From the NCBI GenBank assembly GCA_009617715.1, contig VTFK01000006.1, positions 1,860,001-1,924,000 on the forward strand: DNA of 64,000 nt, read 5' to 3'. Within the stretch, counting starts at the first letter, position 1, and each line of letters opens with the position of its first letter. Positions 1 through 12,200 of the stretch are shown here, in pieces. Below the pieces are notes generated by a model that saw only the letters and a list, made by a program, of their open reading frames with translations, did not search any database and was not told where the DNA came from. The translations under genes were made by a program, and so were the position numbers. This DNA is from Plectrocnemia conspersa. Lineage: Eukaryota > Arthropoda > Insecta > Trichoptera > Polycentropodidae.

Positions 1-560
1 AACTTATTTATATATACGCAAAATGGTGTTTGATGAAATGAATATCATGGCAAAGAAAGGAGTGGAGGGCCATCTGATGTCACTGATGAGCTCACACAAC
101 TGACGTTTCGCAACTGTCAAATTGCGTTTAATATACATTTAAGAGCAGCACATAATTTAACTAGCCTCTATCAGTTAGATCATATTTTTGCTAGTAAAAA
201 TATATATCTGCTGGTGAAAATATATTTGACTTCACTAATGAAAATATAACTTCACTGAAAAATACACATTTATACATCGCATGTAAATAAATTATGATAA
301 GTATTTAAATGTATATATTACTACTTAAGAAAAAGCTGAAATCATATAATTTTACTAGCACCTGCCAGATAAATTAAATTTTAAATCTACCGGTGAAAAT
401 GTGTTCCGATATGATTTCACTGAAATTACATATTTTAACAAATATTTTCGGGATAGATTAAAGATTGTTTTTAGAGATAACCCAAGAAATTTTGGTTTAG
501 AATCAAGGACGTCATTTCAGATTTTTTCATGGGGGGGGGCAAAATTTGTTCAGTCAGTGG
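1..560 (+). repeat. Dispersed AT-rich repeat family A, copy 1
   Basis: The stretch carries the hallmark motifs of a repeat family found about nine times in the window. These are CACTAGTGAAAATATA-type palindromic words, a TGACAGTTGCGAAACGT-like word, and a segment ending in a G-run just after a GGACGTCATTT word (about 508-540). The 395-545 segment recurs at about 20135-20285 and, inverted, at about 38500-38735. I see no transposase. It behaves like a non-autonomous interspersed element of unknown superfamily. The short ORFs inside it look like by-products of the shared repeat. Confidence 0.7.
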
Positions 561-1009
561 GTGTTTTTTTTTTAATATTTCGATTTTATTAGAATTCATA
601 GTGTTTCATTAAATGACATGCATTTTTCTGACTAAATTTAAGGGGGGGTGGTCCTTCCCCCAACGACAAAAAAAAAAAAAAATTATTTATTTAAAAAAAT
701 ATTTTATGCTGTATATATGTTACAGTGAATGTATATTTTCACCAATTAAACAGTTGAGAAACGTACATTTACTACTCAAACCCAAACCTAACTTAAACGA
801 ATTTGGGTGTGCTTCAATTTATTTTAACAAATAGTTTTAATGATATTGAGCAGTGAAATTGTAGAATTGATTTTTTTTTAAATTATAATATTTTATTTAA
901 TTTCATCCTTTCAAGTTATCAACGAATTCCTATCTATATAATAACTCAAACTAAATGCATTATTTTTATGAAAGTATAGTTTTAGAACTGTCATTGAGAA
1001 AAGTTGGGT

Positions 1010-1150
1010 TTAATTGAGTTCGAACAGCAAATGAACGTTTCGCAACTGTCAAATTGCGTTTCATAGACATTTTAGAGCAGCATATATTTTCGCTAGTAAA
1101 AATATATATCTACTGGTGAAAATGTATTCGGATATGATTTCACATACATT
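1010..1150 (+). repeat. Repeat family A, partial copy
   Basis: This partial copy contains the family's GTTTCGCAACTGTCAAATTG word, then the 'GAGCAGCATATA' and 'CTGGTGAAAATGTATTCGG' words. It is truncated and runs directly into a tRNA-like sequence. Confidence 0.65.
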
Positions 1151-1165
1151 TAATGTAACATATAG

Positions 1166-1225
1166 GAGGAATAACGTCTCAGACTAGTAACTCTGAGGTT
1201 GCGGGTTCGAGCCCCGGCAGCGGCA
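1166..1225 (+). repeat. 3' two-thirds of a tRNA-Thr(AGT)-like sequence; tRNA remnant or SINE head
   Basis: An anticodon arm with a CTAGTAA loop (AGT anticodon) is followed by a variable stretch and a canonical T-arm/B-box (GGGTTCGAGCCCCGG, 1202-1216). It ends in GCAGCGGCA, as the 3' acceptor strand would. No matching 5' acceptor strand (it should resemble TGCCGCTG) lies upstream, where family A repeat sequence begins instead. The anticodon stem also has one extra base on its 3' side. It is therefore unlikely to be a functional tRNA. It could be a 5'-truncated tRNA gene or the head of a tRNA-derived SINE. Confidence 0.6.
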
Positions 1226-2780
1226 TTCAAATTTTTATTTATAAAAATGCGCAATTATTTAAAAAAAAAAACGGCCCCAGCTGCAGTAACATCTATTGAT
1301 TATAAATTGTATACCACATAATAATTTATAATTAATAATATAGATGTCACCAATTCCCAGACTTTTTCAGTCTGGTGGTTAATACTTATTTGTAGGTATT
1401 CATTATGTCCGATTGATTCACGCATTGTAACGCATTGGGCTTACGCCTGTCAGGTTTAATAAAAATTAATAAATTCAAACATAAACAAATATAGTAATAA
1501 TAAAGCTAAGTTTAAAACCATTAATTAATTATATATTATTCCACTAGCGGCTAACTTTATGCGTGAAACACGGATATGCATGTTTATATTTATATAAGTC
1601 AATTATAGAATTTTTATAAAAATTCTAATTTAGCTTTATTAAAATATGATATTGCTTTTCTACGAAAATTAACTATTTTTTATATAAAATGGGAGAATTT
1701 TTACACAATTAAAAATTGATAACTAATTTAAAGCGAGTGCAAAACGTGAAAATTTAAACGTTAAAAATTACAGCCATGTGTATGATTTAGTGAGTCATGA
1801 GTCATGAAACTTACAAACAATTTTTTTTACGAAATAAAAGTAATTGTGAATTTTTCAGTACGTATACGATTGCATGATTCTTTTTTTTTAATAAAAGATT
1901 TCTCACTAGCAGCACAGTTTTTTAAAACAAAATTTCTAATAATATTTTAATGCGGAAAAAGTGAACTACCGCATTTTATTGAACAAAAAATCATTTTTTC
2001 CCATAAATTTGCTCACTACGCAAAAAACAAACCACATATTTTATTCTTAAAAAAGTTTGAAACGAGGCACGTAAATTTACATACATATATACGAAGGATA
2101 TTCAAAAAGTAGAGATACAAAGTCCAGAAAATATTTCTGAGGCATTTTATTCTTCATTTATTTTTCAATCATGGATCATTTACTTCTTAACTTAACCTCA
2201 CTTCTTCATTTATTTTTCAATCATGAATCTCCAAAAATTTGAGCGCTTAAAAAATTTTTTTTTTAAATAATATTTTGAACGAGCTTATCAGTGACAACGT
2301 ATGGCCTTCTTTTTTTATTATTATGAACATAACTTAGTCCTGCTTTAAATTAATAACATTATTTTGCTTGTTTATTATCTTCATATTACTAGTCTTTTAT
2401 GTCACATCTTATTCCGTCCATTATATTTACTAAGTTACTACTGCGCAACAATGGTATGAATTTTTTACAAAATAATTATTATATAATACAATATTTTCTG
2501 AGAATTATACTTATAATTATATTTTATTAATATATCTAAAGTTTGGAATTCCAGACAACAAAATTTATATACCTAAATATTTTGTAGGCATATATAGAAG
2601 CCTTTGGAAAATAAAATAATTTTCTATAGAAGTGATAGAAGTTTGTTTTTCAATATATTCTATGTTTATATTTATAATTTTAGTTAGAGAACAAATTATC
2701 TATGCGTCGGCGTAACAGACATTAATTAAAATCGAGCGTAATTATCCGCGTATTTTGTTCCCAAGTCGATAATAAACGCT
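1226..2780. other. AT-rich non-coding stretch
   Basis: I found no coding exon or RNA gene here. The only structure noticed is a perfect 24 bp direct repeat (2150-2173 and 2202-2225), 52 bp apart. Confidence 0.5.
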
Positions 2781-2784
2781 ATAT

Positions 2785-2935
2785 TGATCGCCCGCGTCTC
2801 ACTGCGCATGCGCGGCGCGCAGCAATGGCGTCCCAGCAACAGCTGATCGATTTGACAGCGGCCTCGAATACAAACAGCTTTTTCTTATTTCAGGAGCCAA
2901 TTTCGCCACTGCTGTAACAATCGACAGGTAGGTAA
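2785..2935 (+). promoter_or_regulatory. GC-rich promoter-like block with an NRF1-type palindrome and a possible 5' exon
   Basis: An isolated GC-rich island in AT-rich DNA contains TGCGCATGCGC (about 2802-2812), the perfect palindromic NRF1-type binding word common at insect and vertebrate promoters. A plausible splice donor (CGACAG then GTAGGTAA) ends near 2930. I infer a promoter and first non-coding exon for the small ORF at 3164-3490. The ATG at 2825 opens only a short frame that stops before the donor. Confidence 0.45.
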
Positions 2936-3163
2936 TAACAGAGCTTCGGTGGAGATTTGTGAGACAGCAATGGGCAGACACTTCGCTTCAAGCAGCTGGT
3001 TTGTGCATTCAGAATTGCAGTGTATTGCGTCTATGTATTCTTATAACCTTAATTAATATTATTCTATATCATTTATGGAAACTCCAGGTAGTAAATATGT
3101 GTTTAGTACGAGACGTATTTGTTCCTAAAGATTGGTTACAAAGAAGAAAAACCGACGGGCGCA

Positions 3164-3490
3164 ATGGCAGTGTGGTTAGCTGGTTGTGTATTATATGAGG
3201 CCACAGCCGCATGCTGCACTGCCTCTGCGAACGTTCAACCTGCTCCAAAATCTCAAGATAATCTCCGATCGACGTTGAAGAATGCTCAAGACACAACGAT
3301 AGTCCAGATCAAGACTGTTACAAGTCCAAATGGGGCATTTGTAGATATTCGCCTACTGATACGTTCGACATATATTACCAACAACGTTATGTCCGAGACG
3401 ATGGCGGTAGAACATCTTCTGAAACGCATTTGTCGGCATGTTTCAGCCTTGAACTGGGCTATCGAAATACACGCCGGAGAAGCATACTAA
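3164..3490 (+). CDS. Small unrecognised protein (about 108 aa), possibly the only or last coding exon
   Basis: The ORF runs from an ATG in a fair Kozak context (G at -3, G at +4) to a TAA at 3488-3490. The same frame is open upstream to about 3109, so an upstream coding exon is possible, but none with compatible phase was found. The protein begins MAVWLAGCVLYEATAACC and has an even, globular-looking C-terminal half ending IEIHAGEAY. I see no signal peptide with a clear cleavage site and no motif I can name. The GC-rich island with an NRF1-type site just upstream and the less AT-rich codon use support a real short gene. I do not recognise the family, and an exon of a larger unannotated gene or a pseudogene remains possible. 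Confidence 0.45.
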   Translation: MAVWLAGCVLYEATAACCTASANVQPAPKSQDNLRSTLKNAQDTTIVQIKTVTSPNGAFVDIRLLIRSTYITNNVMSETMAVEHLLKRICRHVSALNWAIEIHAGEAY

Positions 3491-4063
3491 AAGTATACTT
3501 ATACTAGCAAGAATTTTTTTATGATTAATTTATAAACACTGTTTTGTACATAACTTTTTATGTGAGGCAGTATTGCCATTTAAAGCTATTTTTCGGGAAG
3601 TTCAGTTAAAAATATTTTACGGCGAGATACCGCAGCTAGTGAGTGTACAAATATTCCCTCAACTTTTTTGATTTTAAATACTTTTTTTGGTTCGATCAGA
3701 TTTTAAAAAATCTAGTTTTAGTATTTTTTTTTTGTTAAAATTATATATTGAAATCATTGTCACCTTTATTTACTGGTTGGTTTAGTTTTAAGACATTAAA
3801 AATTATGGTTGCTCAAGTAATTACTTATTAGCAAATTGTAATTTCTCCGCTATCTAAGCACATTTTCGACCGTTCCCGCGTTACTGTGTGAATTTGCGTA
3901 CTGTATGAACGACTACTTGCCATTATGTTAACTTTTAGTAATAATATAGTTCTTTGAGAAGGTTTTTAATTACATTCACATATTAAAAAAAATTAAAACC
4001 TTAACCGCTTAATCTGTTGCTCTAAACCACTCTAGAGTAAGCGTATTATGTGATTTAAAAATA
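3491..4063. other. AT-rich stretch, no feature seen
   Basis: It probably includes the 3' UTR of the small ORF. No splice-supported exon or repeat structure was recognised. Confidence 0.4.
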
Positions 4064-4065
4064 TA

Positions 4066-4515
4066 CAGTGAAATCTCTTTGTAACGAATACCGAAATAAC
4101 GAAATTGCCAGTATAACAAATCTTCAATTTGTCCCTGAAAAACTTTCATAGAAAATGTTTTCATTATAACGAAAACTAATTTCAGTATAACGAAATATTT
4201 TGATCCGAATTTAAGAATGACGTTACAACTTAACACAATATTTCTCCGAATTCAATTCGTTCAGATGTGTTCACAAACGACATTCAAAGTGTTTCGCCGA
4301 CTTTTTTTATAAAACATTATTTTTTAATTCTATTGTGTTCATTAGTGTCCTTAAAAATGGACAAAAAACGATCTGTTAATCTTGTAATAGGTTATTTTGA
4401 TGTTGTAGTAATATGATAATTAAAAATAAAATAAAAATATATCATCTTCCTTACATTCAATATAACGAATTTCTTTCTTCGGTCCCGTTAGCTTCGCTAT
4501 ACTGAGATTTCACTG
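4066..4515 (+). mobile_element. Tigger/pogo-type MITE (450 bp) with TA target duplication
   Basis: The left end CAGTGAAATCTC and the right end GAGATTTCACTG are perfect inverted termini flanked by TA (4064-4065 and 4516-4517). Both subterminal regions carry the 'TAACGAA' repeats typical of Tigger/pogo elements. An internal ATG (about 4357) opens a short frame beginning MDKKRSVNL, which resembles the start of a pogo-type transposase and soon ends. This suggests an internally deleted derivative of an autonomous element. The termini and TA duplication are seen directly; the superfamily is inferred from terminal sequence style. Confidence 0.75.
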
Positions 4516-4517
4516 TA

Positions 4518-7500
4518 TCAATTTTTTATAATAATTTATACATAATATTTAAGCAAATGTTTTTTCTGTGTAGCATAATATTTTTCTATAATAAATAAAC
4601 TTCTAAAAGTTTTCACTGCGTGGCCAAATACACCATAAATCTTAAAATTTGATGTTTAATTAAAAACGGTAATATGCAGCTCTAATGATTTCATCTATAG
4701 GGGGCGCTGACAAGTGTCTTCTTAGTGGACCAGTTCAAGGGCGAAGCCCCGACGTCGAGCCATCTTCACGTCTTTTATGAGATGGACTGATTGACCAAGT
4801 GCGAGTCGTCGGTCCCTTTCTGTAGTGCGCAGTAACATCTACCCTCGGCAACAATCAACCGTTACTGTCTACTCGTGGATCCATCATCTGAGATTTGGTG
4901 GAGGGAAGGGGGTTCTCAAAATCTGGATGTTTTACTGACATATGCGTTACATTTTATCATGTATATAATACGTTGTAAGATTATTTATGTTACTTTTGAT
5001 ACAATTTACCGTGTTATTGGGGGGTCTACTGTACATATATTAAGAAAAATCCTGTATTAATTGAATGTATGCTTTTAAAATTTGGTTTATAATAAAACAA
5101 CAAAAAAAGTTTTACTTGTTTATTTATTACACGAATTCGTTTATCCACATTAATAACAAATTGTACACGAAATATATTATAATATAATGTTATATTACTG
5201 AAATAAAAATTATCAAGTCAACTTTATAATAACTAGTTTTATTTATTACGCAAATTCCGTACAGAAACCGTCAAAAATGCAAATTGTTAGTCTCCTACAT
5301 GTAGAGCTTTCATATTTTACATATAAAAATACGCTAAGATATCGTACTAAACTATTGAATAAATTAAAGCCTATCGTCAAATACAAAAGTGAAACGACAC
5401 ACATTATAAAATGCATATTAGCATCACTTTTGAGATGACACTTCAAAACGTGGCAGTGATTTCTTTAATGTTTTTTGTCTATATATATATACATACGTTA
5501 TACATTGCCAATGCTGATAAGTCAAAATCTCTCTTTGTGTTAATTAAATTTGATTTAATAAAGTATAATAGACACGTAAACACTTGGCAGTAATGACAAC
5601 AACGGCGACGCAACAAATGACCAATTATGAATATCATGTTTTTTTAGAATATTGTAAATTGATTTGAGTGTATTAAAAAATACATAGAAATGAAAAGAGT
5701 AGGATGTTATTGATTAAATCTGTTAAGGAATGTACGAAGACGTTGAAAAAAATCAATCAAAGAATCACTGAATATATCGAACAGTTTTAGATTAAATTAA
5801 TATAACATAGATCTTAAATATGTACAATGCGATTCATTTACTGAAAAAATGTCTATTCACACATTAATTAGTTTAGGAACTAAATTTAATGTAAAAATAA
5901 TTGAATACATCGAAAGCCTCTAGCTACGCTTTTAAACCGATAAAGGAGAAAGGTCGGATAAATCAATCATACAAATACCACAAACCAAGTGTATTTATCG
6001 TAAAAAAATCTCACCATTTTACAAAAGTAGAAAAAAAAAAACAACTTAATGTTACATAATATATCCGTCATATCTAATACATTACTATTTTCCGCAATTG
6101 GCAGGTATAAACTGAAACATCACATGTTCTATAAGTGTACATAATATTTTTCACTCCGGATGTTTTCGTAATTATTCCTAAACGCTTATCAAATAAACAG
6201 TTACGGCATTTCACTCCTTTTAATATTAATTATATATGTATATATACAGTTTCTAGTCGACACATTGTCTCCCTCATTTAATTCCTACTTAAATAAGTTG
6301 TCTAATAACAAATCACAGAATTATGTTTGTAGTGTGTAATGGGAAGTGTAAAATAGTAAGCGTGCGACCGTTTAACACTTAACGTTTACAACAACAAATT
6401 GAGTCGCTCAGCAGCAGAGTGACAAAGTAGAAAGTATCGTATTCAGATTTATCGTTATGAGCTTTTTATATAAAATTGTATCGCAATTGACAGAATTTTT
6501 ACATAGAAAACTGAGAATCGAACACTATAAATATTTATTTAGGAAGAATAAACCCTATTTTATTCAATGGGAGCGCACAGCACTGACGTCATAGTAGCAA
6601 CATAAAGATGCACTAAGAGCAGTGTTGTTTGAGCACTAAAACATTTAATGGCGAATTAGATTCAGTACGTTAATATCCTTATCATCACAAGCGGAGTTCT
6701 GCGACAGATTCTCCTCAAACAGGTCTGTATGTCAAAATATAAAAAATATATATCTATATAGTTTGATAAGTAACGGAAATCTGACACTTGTACAAAATAC
6801 TTCACGGCCTAAAATATATGTTTTACTCTAGTTTATATTATACAAGATCAGATCAAAAAGTATCCAACCATATTTTTTGTGCCAACTAGTGCATGTGAGA
6901 TTTTTTATGGACCGTGCAGAATTTCAGCCGTTATAGTCAGACTAGAATCCTGCATTTCGATTGAAAAGATAAAAAGTTTACAGTAATGAAACTTATGGTC
7001 AGCTATTTTTTTATCAAAATATGTATAACTACAAATGAAATACTCGGATACTTCGCCACTGAACAAATCAATTATAAATTGTTAAAAATTAAAAATACGC
7101 AAGCGTATAAATATGATATGTTGGACTACTTTACATTATACAGGACGATCAATAAACAGTTCTAACCTCGTTTAATCAAATAGGTGTACATTTTGTATAT
7201 TTTTATAAACGCAGTCATTTATTAACAATCCTATAATACATGTATAATAGATTCAACAGAAAATATTCGTAATGTAAAAATAAATACTACGCATTGTAAA
7301 AAAAAAAACTAAAAATCTCTTACACAAATGAAAAGATAACACATCTATTACACGTGTGTGTTTCACATCAAACATTTATTATTAATTATATATGTATGAA
7401 TATATATACGACATCTAGACGATCACATTTATTTATTTAGTTACTATCTAACTAATTAGTTTCAATTAACCGATTGAGATTATGAAATATAACACCAAAC

Positions 7501-9200
7501 TCTACGAGAATACCCTGAATCGAGGGTGTCGCATTCAAAGATTGCATAGTCAGTCCTAATACGACGTTAACTATGATATTAATATTATAATTAAAGTATT
7601 TTATTTATTTAAATAATAAAAAATAAAGAACTGTACGTTGATAAATCACAAGAAGCGTAGTCATGCATATCACAGACTGAACATGTCAAAAATACATAAC
7701 GCAAAACCCTGTAGATTGGAGATTTGTTTGAAATGCACACATTTTTGGTTTTAATGAGTATACTATTTAAGTTTAAAATTTAAATAAAGATGCGATTAAT
7801 GGTACATTGACTGATCTGTGAAATTTTGTTATTTAATAGTTGAATCCATAATATGACAACACTTCCATTACTATACAATAATAATCTCAATACGAAAGGC
7901 AAAAAACATTTTCATATAATATTATGCATAAACAACCCTCCACTGATTCAATATTTTATTTCAAATCTGTAAATAATGGGAAGACTATAATTTATTTATG
8001 AGTTTAAAAAAATATGCTTGTAATACTAAATTAATCTAAAAGTATCATAAATTTATTTTAAATAAAATAAATAAATAATGTAATCTCATTTCATCGTAAA
8101 AAAATAATAAAGCAGAGAACAGGTCTACTAACATTACACAATAATCCCTTTTTTAATATTTTTTTTCAATATAAAAAAATTACAATAAAAAAGGGAACAC
8201 TTGTAAATGTCAACGTATTTTTGTTTTAAATCATATGTATAAAAATATAAATATTCGTGTGAAACATTTTTATTCGGTTTAATTTCTCGGTTAGTCTCTA
8301 CATAACTAATCGATTAATTTAAAAAAACTTAGCCTATCTGATAAAAATTACAAATATACACTAATTTACGCTATATAGGTAATACTAACAAGAATTAAGA
8401 TACAATCACAGTATTCAAATTAAACATGAGACATGATATTATATTATGTATGTAAACGGTTAGAAATGCGGGAAATTATCTTACTTCCAAAATACATAAT
8501 CGCGTTTTAAATTCGTATATAATGACCCGCACTATCAAAGAATCTTATACAATACAATATATCAATATATAAATGTAGAAGCGTATTTTTTACATCGTAA
8601 CGAATGTTTGAAATATTTTCACAAAGAAGAAAATAGTAATTTCATATTATAATTATTAATATTACATAAGATTCAACGAGTTAGAATATTGTTTTTATTT
8701 CATCGGTGTGTTTTAGTATATTAAAAAAAGATGAACTGCAGTCTGTAGGTTGTATTTATAAATTTATATAAAAATAATAGATCATTTCAATCGAAGCTAG
8801 ATCGAAATAAAATAAATGTATATACACAAAGGAATGAAGAAGAGCACTATTGCAAAAATTATAATAAAATGGAACTAATGACATAAACATAAATTATGAA
8901 AAATAATGTTGTTCTTATGAGATCATAGATTTTAAAAATAAAATAATATTAAAATGATAACCGATAAATAAATATTAACAAGGACACACATTTTGCACTA
9001 AGGTTAGTAATCTAAGCGCTTCTAATTGAATACAATCATCAGCAAATACAAGCATCTAGGCTATTTTTATGAATCAACACATCTTGACTTTCAACAAAAA
9101 AATGCAAAACGTCAGTATCATTAATATTTATTATTATATTAATACCTTTTAGATGATGAAAATAAATAATGAACGTTTTAAGAAACTAAACTTATGTTCG
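4518..9200. other. AT-rich region downstream of INO80D: probable 3' UTR plus intergenic DNA
   Basis: I found no coding exon. Minus-strand polyadenylation-like TTTATT words (AATAAA on the minus strand) are frequent, so part of it may be a long INO80D 3' UTR. A TIR-like word, CGTGTTATTGGGGGGTCTACTGTA (5010-5033), matches the ends of small elements at 24815-24994 and 62604-62660. The 4690-4900 stretch is locally GC-richer but shows no coding frame I can support. Confidence 0.4.
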
Positions 9201-12200
9201 TTATGACATAGAAGAAGACGGTTCGACGATGTGATCAGACGTCACCTTCACAGGAGGGATGCTGCTGAAAACGTCCGGAAGACTTGCCAGCGTCTCGGCG
9301 AGAACCTTCTCGTCCAAGAACGAATCTAACAGAGACGAGTGCTGCGAAGATGTGAGCTTTTCTAAAGACTTGACGTCTTGGTTCACGGCTTCCAACGCCC
9401 GTTCAAGCTCTTCAGTTTCTTCGCGGGTCGGAATATATCCTTCGTTGTGTTCTACACATGAAAATATAAAAATAAAATCAATGGCAAATATATTATTTAT
9501 TAGATTTAAATCAAAAATATTGAAATGATTCATCTCAAACGAGACGCTTTATTGAGATATTTATATGAAGATGATGAAAAACATTAACAAAATATATCTC
9601 GATAGATTAGAGTAACATTCGAATGAGGTGGCAAATTATAGAAAAAAATCAGTGATTTTTTTATAGCATACGGCTTTTGTGGATATTTTTATATTAATTC
9701 AGAGGCTTTCAATATTTTTTATAAAATTAGTATAAAATTTTATATTATTAAAATTTTAAATTTTATATTAAAATTATTATTTTAATTTATTTTGTACTCT
9801 TTAATTTAGTGGTATTATTTTCTATAGAAATCATTCACATAAAATCAAAATAAAAAAATATGTTTTTTATTTAATAATTCTTTCTAGGGTACCTCAAAAC
9901 AGTGAAAGATCGACCACCATACATGTTAATGATAGTCTTGCTGCCATGGAAACCAATAAAATACTGTCTAACAAAAATATACTCTTGTTAATGTAAGAAT
10001 ATATTGCATAGAATAAAAGTATATCGAAATTACTGATCACACAATCGTCATCATAAATTGACCACTCACAAGTCACGAGTCAATCACATCACGTTATCGC
10101 GTTTTAATGCTTTTAAAATAAAAAAAAGATGAGAGATAACACAATTCAGTAAATGTAATGCAATCATAATACATCACCATGCATGGCTAATAATACATTT
10201 TTAAGACAACCAGAGTATATGCATATTTTTTCTACATACATCTCTGCACTTTCATAGGTAGATATATATCTCTACTAGTGAAAACATAATTTATCTGACA
10301 GGCGCTAGTTAAATTATATGCTGCTTTAACAATCCGCCAATATGACGGGTGTCATTAAAAATAGGTATATAGTGTCTATATGTTTAACAATAAGAAGTTC
10401 CCGAAAATAAAAATAGTGTTAATATATTTGCATTGTTCAAATATAAAAAAGTACTGTCTGATATAAATCAAATCAGAAAATCGTCAATTTTGACAGGTTT
10501 CGTAAATCTAGTGTTAAACTGTTATTTGACAGGCGTGAAAATAGTAAATAAAAAAAACGTTATAAGCGGTGATCTTCAACTGACAGTAAACGCCACTTAT
10601 TAAATCATAAACGCTGCCAGCGAATTTCGTTTAAAAAATTATTGTAGGACGACGCATATTAGGGCCAAAATGTTCTGAATGCACATGTACCGAATAAATA
10701 CAGTTTCACTGATATATTTTAATTGGCCTCATTAGTGAAATTATATTTACACTAGTGAAAACATAACTTTACTAAAAAATACACATTCACTGTAACGGTT
10801 GTGAAACGTCCATTTGCCGTTCAAACCGAAACCTAAACAAAATTAACCAGACCCAACTTGAACTAATAAAAGTACAAAAACTAGAGTTTTTCAATTTTTA
10901 TTATGTTGATTCGATTACGTTAGGTTTGGGTTTGAACAGCAATTGAACATTTCACACCAGTAAAATTAAGTTCCACAGACATTTTAGTACAGCGTTTAAT
11001 TTTACTAGTAAAATGTATTCGGATATGATTTCACTGAAACAGTGAAATTATATTTATATTGGTGAAAATATAACTTCACTGTAACATATAGTAGTGTGAC
11101 AAAATAATTGGACCACTCCAACATTTCACGTATTTTGCAAGCAACTAATGTAGAAAATAAATGGTGTGCATTTTAAAAGATTTGAAGCTTGTTGAAAAAT
11201 GAGCGTAATTAACCCATTATATGTTCCCAAAAATTTCTGGTATTGATTTTGAGGTAACGACAGCGCCATCCAGGAGGGCGCTGTCGTTGCGGAAACCAAA
11301 AATAAGTGAGGCATAGATGCTCCAGCAATAACACGATGGTGTGTTGTTCTGACTACTGTTTAATGACCTTTATTTATTTTAATCGCTCCATATTTATACT
11401 AAATATTTAGTACGATACAAGTGTACTAATGAGCAACACGTGTAAAATGTTAATTACATTTAATTAATTTGTTACATGTGTCTATTTGTTTTTGTTATGC
11501 GAATTTATTTAATAAAAATAATATGCAGTTAACTTGTCGGTTCCGACAAAAATATTTTTTATTGTTTAAAACAGTTATTTTTATAAAATGCCGCAAAGAA
11601 AAAATATTTCTGCTAAAGTGAATATTGCTATTTGTATTTTACTAAGTGAAGAAACTCATACTAATCGAGAAATATTCCAAATATTCAAAGTGTTTCATCA
11701 ATCAGTGATGAGAACAAAAAATATGTTAGCACTTGGACAGCAACCCTATACGTCACAAATGCGGATGAAAACACAAAATGAATCCAAACCAAGAATCCAA
11801 GACAGGACAGAAAAATTGTTTCTATTGCATTGCGAAATAGGTGAATTACAAATGAAAGTGTAACAGCTATTTTAAATGATGAAGGAATCGAAATGTCTAA
11901 CTTTACAATGTCGATTAGGCGAGGTGGATATTAAAAGCAACCCCACAAAAATAAACATTTTTAATAGGCTAAGCAACGTTGATTTTAGACCGCTAATGAT
12001 TGGAAAAAGTATGTCTTTAAATTATGTTTTAAAATGATTTTTTTTATTTTTTTCAATTCACGCCATAAACGTTTACGGTAATTTTTTTGTAGGTTTGTTT
12101 CTTCGATGAGACAATCATGCGCTCGTTGACTGACAATACGATTTTGTGCATAGGCGACCTTCGGAGAAGTACAAAGAAAAATGTATAAAAAGAGTCATTG

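Noticed and set aside
401..592. 63-codon ORF with a similar translation to the minus-strand ORF at 38506-38745
   Set aside because: Both lie in the same module of repeat family A in inverted copies. The peptide resemblance follows from nucleotide homology, and the 20.1 kb copy does not keep the frame.
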